64,000 nt of DNA. Origin: Puccinia triticina. Lineage: Eukaryota > Basidiomycota > Pucciniomycetes > Pucciniales > Pucciniaceae. Every line of letters begins with the position of its first letter. Position 1 is the first letter of the stretch. The position numbers and the translations under genes were made by a program. Shown here one piece after another: positions 57,441 through 64,000 of this stretch. The notes beneath the pieces were generated by a model. It was given only the letters and a program-made list of their open reading frames with translations, was not told where the DNA came from and searched no databases. Location: NCBI RefSeq assembly GCF_026914185.1, contig NC_070571.1, positions 4,216,001 to 4,280,000 on the forward strand. The letters are read 5' to 3'.

Positions 57441-58017
57441 CACATCCACAGACTTCAGACCACCCAGAACCACGCCGTAGATAACCCAGGATCACCCCAC
57501 AAGAGGATACCATGCTCCCAGCACACCTACCGTCACAAGCGCCTAGGTTATTGACAGTAAGTATACTCTTCATTTGAACCTTGATTATCCAGAGTGGTTT
57601 CTCTGTGTCTCTTGATTTCTTCTCTTTATTGCTTTTACATCAACCCTGCTCAAGATCAAAGGTTACTCTGTTAATCCTAGACTCAGTCTAAAAATCAGAG
57701 CAGATTAGTATTACTATTCTGTGTCCCCCCACCGTCTCCTTGGTGCGCGCAGAGGCTGTAGCCCCTGTTGGTCTTGCACAGCTGTCCTTACCACTTTTCC
57801 AGGTGGTTCAAGTAGACTTTTGAGGATCCTCCTATAAGGAGTAGATAGACCCCCTCCAGATCATACATTTCTCTTTCTTTTTACTCTTTCTTTCTCTTTC
57901 TCTCTTACTCACTGTTTGTAGTTCTTTATCCCAAGAAATACAACCAGTGTCCACCATTTTTCTTGTGTCCTGTAGCCACTATAGAGGCTCAGGCTCACAC
58001 TTGATGCCCGGTTTGAT
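57441..58017. other. Spacer, no gene seen
   Basis: C/T-rich stretches (TTTCTCTTTCTC at about 57890). No coding sequence recognised. Confidence 0.35.
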
Positions 58018-58175
58018 CGGTCATCAGGAGGTTTGAATCCTCTTGATGACCTCTGACTGGTCATCAAGAGGTTTGATTCCTCTTGATGACCAATCTGACC
58101 GGTTATTGAGAGGTTTGATGCCTCCCAATGACCTCTGACTGGTCATTGAGAGGGTTGATTCTCTCGATGACCAGT
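58018..58175. repeat. Hairpin repeat cluster, four units
   Basis: Four ~40-bp units each fold on GGTCATCAAGAGG...CCTCTTGATGACC or variants (GGTCATTGAGAGG...), joined by TCTGACTGG-like linkers. Confidence 0.8.
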
Positions 58176-58459
58176 CACATTTCCTCCCCCAGACTAAGTG
58201 CTCCTCCCCCAGGGCAGATAGGCTGTTTCCCTGTTGGTCCCCCAGTTGCCCCATCGACCAATGGCAACACCAAATGTTGTCTGTGCGTTGAAACCCCGTC
58301 TGCACAATGGATTATCTACATCCATTGGTGAAGAGGTCAGACCTCCGCATGCTCAATGGGTTGCTTGACATAGACAATGTAGCCCCATTGGGAACATGTC
58401 TCCTGTACCAGACCGTCTCACCAATGGTATCCAATGCCAGAAGCAGGTGTGGTGGTGCA

Positions 58460-59495
58460 CATTCTGTAAAGTGTGGTTTACATCTTCTAAACTTGTGGGT
58501 TACATCTTGCAAACTTGGGTTTACATCTTTTAAAATTGTGGTTTACATCTTGTAAACTTGTGGTTTTCTTGTAAACTTGTGGTTTATATCTTGTAAACTG
58601 TAGTTTACATGCTGTAAAGTGTGGTTTACATCTTGGAAATTGTAGTTTACATGCTGTAAAGTGTGGTTTACATCTTGTAAAATTGTGGTTTACATCTTGT
58701 AAACCGTAGTTTACATGCTGTAAAGTGTGGCTTACATCTTGGAAACTGTAGTTTACATGCTGTAAAGTGTGTTTTACATCTTGTAAGCTGTATTTTACAT
58801 GCTTTAAAGTGTGGTTTGCATCTTGTAAACTGTAGTTTACATGCTGTAAAGTGTGGTTCACATCTTTTAAATTTGTGGTTTACGTCTTGTAAACTTGTGG
58901 TTTACGTCTTGTAAACTTGTGGTTTACATCTTGTAAACCTGTGGTTTACATCTTGTAAACCTGTGGTTTACATCTTGTAAACTGTAGTTTACATGCTGTA
59001 AAGTGTGGTTTACATCTTGTAAACTGTAGTTTACATGCTGTAAAGTGTGGTTTACATCTTGTAAACTGTAGTTTACATGCTGTAAAGTGTGGTTTACATC
59101 TTGGAAATTGTAGTTTACATGCTGTAAAGTGTGGTTTACATCTTGTAAACCTGTGGTTTACATCTTGTAAACCTGTGGTTTACATCTTGTAAAACTGTGG
59201 TTTACATCTTGTAAAACTGTGGTTTACATCTTGTAAACCTGTGGTTTACATCTTGTAAACCTGTGGTTTACATCTTGTAAAACTGTGGTTTACATCTTGT
59301 AAACCTGTGGTTTACATCTTGTAAACCTGTGGTTTACATCTTGTAAACCTGTGGTTTACATCTTGTTAACCCTTGTGGTTTACAACTTGTAAACTTGTGG
59401 TTTACATGCTCTAAACTTGTGGTTTATATCTTGTCAACTTGTGGTTTATTTACATCTTGTTAACTTATAGTTTAAATCTTGTCCATGTAAGTTTT
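58460..59495. repeat. Inverted-repeat tandem array (array 3), mixed units
   Basis: About 45 units of the GTTTACATCTTGTAAAC family, interleaved with a variant GTTTACATGCTGTAAAG. The alternation of the two unit types gives a 41- to 44-bp higher-order period in the first half, and homogeneous 22-bp units dominate from about 59140 to 59370. Confidence 0.9.
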
Positions 59496-60229
59496 GTTTG
59501 CCTTTTTTTAGCTGTACATTTTTCAAAGGGAGCGCGCCATAGGATTCTTCCTTGCCCGTCCCCTTCTAGGGAGGCCCGAACCGTCTAATCTCATCAAGGG
59601 TTCCAGGTCTCCCAATGTGTAAGTTGACTGCATGAAGAGCCCCTCCTTTTGGCTGATGAAGGCCGTAAGGCTTGTTCAGCGTGCCCGTGTGCGCTGGGCG
59701 CTTAGGGCGCCAAGAGGGGTCTCCTCCGCAAGACAGCTCTTTAGTGTTATTAGGAGGAGGTTTCTTAGGAGAGCCAAATGTGAGCCCCTAGAACTTGGCT
59801 TCTGAGAGCCTGAGACATTAGGTAGACCCAAACCTCTAAGAAGCAAGCATTGTTGTTGCACACGCGTCAAGTAACTGAATAAGACCCACATCACAATACA
59901 AGGTTCTTATTGTGTTTTTCAAGAAGCTTGGACGATTTCAGTAATTTTTTATTTCATGTTATGGATTTATTTTCAGCTTCCAGATAGACTTTGCGCTTAA
60001 ATATCCCACAGCCATCCTTTGATTGTAGTGTGTGTAACAGTCCTGAGCTTGGTCGGTCCCTCCGTTCAGGCAGAGGGCAGCAGCCTAGCTACATGATGAG
60101 GGGCAGCTGGGAGGGGAAAAAAGCCTCTCTGGTTCCAAATATGAGCTTTTTTTTTCCAAAAGTCTACTCCCTGACCATCATCTGGAGAATGATGGCTCAG
60201 GGATTAGATTTAGGCTTGGGCCTCATCTG
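59496..60229. other. Spacer, no gene seen
   Basis: No domain in any frame. It lies between array 3 and the 3' end of the recombinase remnant. Confidence 0.35.
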
Positions 60230-61053
60230 ACACCTGTCAAGACTAAGCGTGGAGTAAACATGAAAGATATGGGATCTGCCAGGATCTACCCCAAATAAAA
60301 CTTTGTGAATGTGTCCAAGCTTCCTGAAAAACACAATATGTAATATTCCTAATGCCGCAGCTTTCTCTGATGGGGAGTAGTGTCTGATGTACAGATTGTA
60401 GCAATCTGATTTTCAGCATCCTAAGTGACAGGTCTGATCTACCGGTACCCCTAAAGCGTTCCGCAGGGAAGCGCCTCCGACCCGGAAGGAATGGCCTGAT
60501 ATGCCAGTGTACCCACCATTGGACAAGAGCTGCTGGATGAGTTGGACCGCGTCGGCGCGGGTCAAGTTGAATTGGTCGGGGCCGTGTTGGTAACTGAAGA
60601 GTACCCCGTCTGAACCTGGAGCGGCTTGTCGCAACGCAGGATGGCTGCTACTGGGCAGAGGAGCCCGCCCAGCCGTTTTAAATGGAGTAGTTGGGGCTCT
60701 CCGGGCTTGGCGTTCTTTGCTCCTCGGAGAGGCAATGAGACCAGGTTAGAATCAAGGGTTATGCAATGTCCCTCAACAATGGTGTCCTTGACTAAAACGG
60801 TTGAAGATGGCTCAGGTTGTCCTGTCGCGTTTGAGCAGGTCAGCTCAGCTAGTCGGGCCATCCCCCAGAACGCCACCACCGCCATATCGAATATCGCCCT
60901 GGATTTGGGGGGGCCGTCCTTCATGCACTTGGCCAGATAGAGGAGGTGGTGAAGCTGTATTGCTTTCTTGGGTGGACGCGGCGGTTCGGTCGCATCTAAC
61001 CATGCGGAGGACCGAAGGAGCACCGCCACCTTCCCAAAGGACTCTGTCATCAT
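60230..61053 (-). pseudogene. Tyrosine recombinase, N-terminally truncated at the TIR boundary, one in-frame TGA
   Basis: The minus strand from 61053 reads VAVLLRSSAWLDATEPPRPPK, LHHLLYLAKCMKDGPPKSR, VVAFWGMARLAELTCSN (first catalytic Arg), then PVAAILRC. After a frameshift near 60600 comes FSYQHGPDQFNLTRADAVQL, and ISGHSFRVGGASLRNALG with the catalytic His and Arg intact. A TGA at 60413-60415 (expected Trp) precedes KSDCYNLYIRHYSPSE, which holds the likely Tyr nucleophile. The homologous frame begins exactly where the right TIR ends (61052), so the core-binding N-terminal domain is missing. It is similar to the copy at 20145-20860. In family context it is a DIRS-type recombinase, stranded just inside the CACTG element. 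Confidence 0.75.
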
Positions 61054-61801
61054 CCCGGCGAGCTGGATACAGGTATCCGGCTCGCCGCGAGGAAATCATC
61101 TCGCTGTAACCAGCTCACTCCAGCTAGCCGGGAGGATTTCCTCTCGACGAGCTGGCAGCTATCTGGGAGGAAGCCCTCTCGGAGAGCTGGCAGCTAGCCG
61201 GGAAGAAGCCCTCTCGACGAGCTGGCAGCTATCCGGGAGGAAGCCCTCTCGGCGAGCTGGATACCCATAACAAACTCTCCGGAAGGGCTTCCACCTGTAG
61301 CTGCCAGCTTGGTGGCTTGGGCAACGCGGGGTTGATTAACTTGTCGGACATCTCTGGTCCGACGAGTTGAGCCTGTCGAGTTGAGATGTCCGACGAGTCG
61401 AACTTGTCGGACCCACACCCGTTGGACAAGCTAGTCCGACCGGTGAACCTGTCGGACAGGTCTGTCCGACTGGGTAACTTGTTGGACATACAGGTCCGAC
61501 CAGTGGAAGCCGGTCGGACAGACATGTCCGAAAGCTCCTCGGACGATGTGGTCCGACCAGCCAGTCCGAGGGAAGCTCGGGCTGCGCTGTCCGACTGCAG
61601 AGCGGTCAAACAAGTCCGACGGGTGGTCGGGCCAAGCTGCTCGAGGAGCCGTCGAGCAGAAATGTCCGCCTTCTGCTCAAACGCGGGGATCTGACGGGTG
61701 GGCTCCACCACCCGTTGGACGGCCATGTCCGGCAACTGGTCAGACATGCCTGTCCGAGCTCTTGTCGGACAAGCATGTCCGAGGGGATAATCCATGCAGT
61801 G
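61052..61801. repeat. Right terminal inverted repeat of the CACTG element
   Basis: Reverse complement of 48836-49720 with ~90% identity, with about four instead of eight 35-bp units (61140-61260). Ends ...GGGGATAATCCATGCAGTG at 61801. Confidence 0.85.
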
Positions 61802-62700
61802 CCATTCCAAATGAAACCAATGTACTTCTGTTCAAGCAGGAACGGGGAGTATTTTGTTGTACTAGTTTTCACCCCAAGTTTGTCCAACCTTTTCACAACA
61901 TCCGTCATCAGGGTCTGGAATTGACCCTCTTCACGAAGAGGTTGTCATCTACCCAACGGAAAATGTTCATCACATCAAATTCTGCTAGCATCAATTTTTT
62001 CCAGGCGTCCGGGGGTCTGTCAAAGGAGCCGCAGCCTGCGACACCGCCAAACGTTATTCTTGTATCCAATAGCAGTTTATCGTCAAAGTCCCTTACCATG
62101 AGGTAAGGCCATTGATCAGGGGCCGTGGGGATTTGGCAGTATGCCTTTTCCCAATCAAAAAGTGCCAAGAGCACTGGCTCCTTTAAGTCTTTGAGGAAGT
62201 TCGCCACAGTGTTGAAGTCATCCCACGTTGTCTTGAAGTCACAGGTGTCCATGAAAGAGTTGACCGACGGGATCTCCTCCCTACCGTGCGGAAAAGATAG
62301 GTCATTTATTGGCCTCAGCAACCCGTTGCCGTTTATTACGGCCCCTAGAGGGTTTGTACGGAAGAATGGGAACCGTTTGGCTACTTGGTCATAGGTAAAC
62401 GGTCCAAACATCCTTCTGGCTTTTAGTTCTTTGTGGATTTACTCTTTGATCTTTGCTTTTGCTAGCAAGGCGAAGGTGTGCAGTAGGTTATGTTTCCTGC
62501 CAACCTGTGTACCGGGATGCCCTGGTCAAAACCAGACCGGAATCCTTCTAGCACGTCCTGAAACTCTGGTAACAAGCGTGCTGTTTCCAAGGCTGTTTCC
62601 CACACTCCGATGTTCATCTTGCGTGATATGGACACGGGCCAGTCACCTAATTGGTCTTCCGCGTTTTCTTCTTGTACGTGCTCCCAATTTCTCTCACATG
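61802..62700 (-). pseudogene. DIRS-type reverse transcriptase, N-terminal part
   Basis: An upstream part from about 62700 (WPVSISRKMNIGVWE, LLPEFQDVLEGFRSGFDQGIP) runs with a frameshift and a TAA into the main frame at 62411. The main frame carries RT landmarks: RFPFFRTNPLGAVIN, LRPINDLSFPHG, LLALFDWEKAYCQIP (palm Asp), RDFDDKLLLDTRITFGGVAGCGSF and FRWVDDNLFV, the catalytic WVDD box. A 1-nt shift near 61912 leads into VKRLDKLGVKTS and YIGFIWNG, where the CACTG element interrupts. Coding resumes at 48832. Catalytic residues are preserved although the frame is broken. Confidence 0.85.
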
Positions 62701-63001
62701 TGGGGCGCTCTTACTGTATGGGACACATTTGAGATTAGTCAGAAATTGCTTAACATGTTCATTGCTACTAAGACTTAATCTTAAATCGCCGAGTTAAATG
62801 TACCACTGGGTGGTGAGGTGTCTATTGACAACCCCCCTGAAGCCATGAGTTTTAATTGAATAAAAAATCAAAATGAACCCGCTAACTAATAAGATTTCCC
62901 CTTATTGTAAACCCTTCCTGCATTACCTCCCCCATTCCCAATCCCACCAGGATTCCCGCTTCCCCCCCATGTCCGCCATTGCCTTGCGCCCCTCCTTTGT
63001 C
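62701..63001. other. Spacer between gag-like ORF and RT
   Basis: No coding sequence recognised. C-rich stretch on the plus strand near 62930-62975. Confidence 0.4.
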
Positions 63002-63814
63002 TCAATCGTTGATGCTAGGCCCCAAACAATTGCTTTTGAAACCGCCTTGTTTAGAGTGTTGATCTTTGGACCCGCTTGGTCCCTTTGGGATATCTAATCC
63101 TGGTCGCGTAGAAAGAGCTCCCCCTTTTGGTGTAATTTGTTGAAGGTGGAGAGGAATCTTGCTTGACTGGTTGTCTTTCTTGGCCGTTGGTTGGCCTGTG
63201 ATTGGGTCCCAACCAAACCTGCAACCCCCTACGGCGTAAGGGTTATCTTTGAACTCATCCTCTTCAAATTGGAGCACTTTTGAGTGTACTGTGGATACAA
63301 TCTCCTTCTGGTAAATTGAAATGTTTGCCACCAACAAGGACCCATCCGGCATTGTCACCCGGTGCGTAAGCACGTTAGTCCGTACGTGGATATCATAGGG
63401 TAGCGTTGTCATAAATCCTTCTCTTTTGATGATTTGATCACAATTTTTCTTGTGGAGTGGTAGCCAGACTGCAAGGTTGGCTTGGCTGGGTATTTTAACT
63501 ACTGCTTCAAAATAAACCTGATGGTTCACTGACCATTCTTGGTAGGTCTGGAGGTATTTGCATGGGTATGGGTACCCGTTGTAGCGGTCTTTGTCCCCGT
63601 TGTCTGACTTCATCCTCTTTTTGGCTTGATAAGCTAGCGCCCGATCCTGCCAGACCTTGTTGAAAATGGTCAGCGGGAGTGGCGCCCTGAAAGCGAGGAG
63701 GTTCCTCTCAAAAAACGGCGTAAATCCTAGATTGTCATTGGTTGGGATTGCGGCGTCGTTGAAGAGGACCGGTGTTCCGGTCAGGTAGGGCCGAAGAGCG
63801 CAGGCAGAGGTTGA
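63002..63814 (-). CDS. DIRS-like ORF1 (gag-like protein), 5' end uncertain
   Basis: The minus-strand frame is open from 63814 (just inside the terminal repeat, after a TGA) to the stop at 63002, about 270 codons. It begins ACALRPYLTGTPVLFNDAAI, then FERNLLAFRAPLPLTIFNKVWQDRALAYQ. The first internal ATG used by simple ORF calling is at 63613 (MKSDNGDKDRYNGYPYP). The C-terminal third is Lys/Gly/Pro-rich (KDNQSSKIPLHLQQITPKGG), as expected for nucleic-acid binding. Its position first in the element, before RT, fits gag of DIRS elements. No zinc knuckle is seen. The upstream start may lie in the repeat or in a spliced exon. It has no stop, unlike the downstream RT. Confidence 0.6.
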   Translation of the reverse strand, partial: STSACALRPYLTGTPVLFNDAAIPTNDNLGFTPFFERNLLAFRAPLPLTIFNKVWQDRALAYQAKKRMKSDNGDKDRYNGYPYPCKYLQTYQEWSVNHQVYFEAVVKIPSQANLAVWLPLHKKNCDQIIKREGFMTTLPYDIHVRTNVLTHRVTMPDGSLLVANISIYQKEIVSTVHSKVLQFEEDEFKDNPYAVGGCRFGWDPITGQPTAKKDNQSSKIPLHLQQITPKGGALSTRPGLDIPKGPSGSKDQHSKQGGFKSNCLGPSIND

Positions 63815-64000
63815 TCAGCAGCGCCTCCCCCGGGGGAGGCGCGGCACCCCGCAACTGAGTTCGCAGTGGTCAAGCGCTGAAACCTAGTTGGTTGAGGAGC
63901 AACCGGTACCGGCCTGCAGCAGCCGACCCGGAACCACGACTCCATCGGATTCAGCCGATCTCAGCTTACCTATCAACCCCGCTGATCAGGAAAACTTTTT
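63793..64000. repeat. Inverted terminal repeat of the DIRS-like element (5' side), reaches window end
   Basis: Inverted counterpart of 46525-46736. Includes GATCAGCAGCGCCTCCCCC and the GGGGGAGG palindrome. Ends ...GATCAGGAAAACTTTTT at the window edge, so the true terminus may lie outside. Confidence 0.85.

Larger units (their letters stand above)
48833..61804. mobile_element. 12.97-kb CACTA/EnSpm-like element with long TIRs and CCA target duplication
   Basis: 48836-61801 begins CACTGCATGAATTATCCCC and its other end, read on the minus strand, is CACTGCATGGATTATCCCC. Flanks are CCA at 48833-48835 and 61802-61804. CACTR ends plus a 3-bp duplication plus dense subterminal repeats (TCCGAC and its complement) define the CACTA/CMC class. 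TIRs are 885 bp (48836-49720) and 750 bp (61052-61801), differing mainly in the number of 35-bp tandem units. Excision in silico rejoins the DIRS RT codons for FIWNG and SNKTV in frame. The interior shows no CACTA transposase, so the copy looks non-autonomous. Contents include an intact gene, a recombinase remnant and several arrays. Confidence 0.85.
46525..64000 (-). mobile_element. DIRS-like retroelement with inverted terminal repeats, hosting nested insertions
   Basis: The sequence at about 46525-46736 is the inverted, ~95% similar counterpart of 63793-64000 (shared TTGATAGGTAAGCTGAGATC, TAGGTTTCAGCGCTTGACC, CCTCCCCCGGGGGAGG). Between them, all on the minus strand and in DIRS order, are a gag-like ORF (63814-63002), reverse transcriptase (about 62700-61802, continuing at 48835) and RNase H (to 47327). 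Two insertions account for most of the length: the CACTG element (48836-61801) and a solo LTR (47605-48312). The net element is about 3.8 kb. No tyrosine recombinase lies between RNase H and the lower repeat. The window ends within or at the edge of the upper repeat. Confidence 0.8.

Noticed and set aside
60230..61801. A Starship-type element with captain recombinase
   Set aside because: The recombinase is DIRS-like, lacks its N-terminal domain and contains a stop. The ends are CACTG TIRs with 3-bp duplications, which fit CACTA elements. Starships are described from ascomycetes.

Overview
The window looks like a repeat-rich, gene-poor stretch of a rust-fungus genome (Pucciniales, probably Puccinia-like). 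This is inferred from content. There are short spliceosomal introns (about 50-90 nt), an intact TET/JBP-type 2OG-Fe(II) oxygenase of the kind expanded in basidiomycetes, DIRS-like tyrosine-recombinase retroelements, Ty1/copia and Ty3/gypsy elements, a Tad/jockey-like LINE ORF1, MITEs, foldback elements and many palindromic tandem arrays. No tRNA, rRNA or CRISPR was recognised.

Layout. 1-8.3 kb: four multi-exon genes or pseudogenes of unrecognised function (3-1120 +, 2959-5529 +, 6271-6967 -, 7932-8267 -). 8.5-10.7 kb: decayed copia element running into kelch-repeat exons (10.7-11.4 kb), followed by an intact TET/JBP gene (11744-12823) and a Tourist-like MITE. 14.4-19.3 kb: a nearly full copia element on the minus strand. 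19.3-31 kb: a dead tyrosine recombinase, a second MITE, a ~2 kb foldback element with an 8-bp target duplication, a chromodomain gypsy fragment and a zuotin (ribosome-associated J-protein) pseudogene. 31.3-46.5 kb: palindromic arrays, copia, gypsy and LINE fragments nested in one another, with two clear or probable LTR insertions and a long array of a 10-bp unit.

46.5-64 kb is the most informative part. Inverted terminal repeats at about 46,525-46,736 and 63,793-64,000 bracket one DIRS-like element on the minus strand (gag-like ORF, reverse transcriptase, RNase H). Its reverse-transcriptase frame is split by a 12,966-bp element (48,836-61,801). That element begins CACTG and ends CAGTG, has ~750-885 bp terminal inverted repeats made of subterminal repeats, and is flanked by a 3-bp duplication (CCA), the signature of a CACTA/EnSpm-type DNA transposon. 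Removing it restores the host frame exactly. Its interior holds no recognisable CACTA transposase. It carries an intact two-exon gene, a tyrosine-recombinase remnant, a foldback element and several kilobases of inverted-repeat arrays. The host RNase H is further split by a 708-bp solo LTR with a 5-bp duplication.

Many broken genes differ from a continuous reading frame by TGA, TAG or TAA codons explained by C-to-T transitions (often CGA to TGA, or TGG to TAG/TGA on the other strand). This suggests deamination of methylated cytosine as a major decay process, and the intact TET/JBP gene sits among them. All coordinates and splice sites were read by eye.
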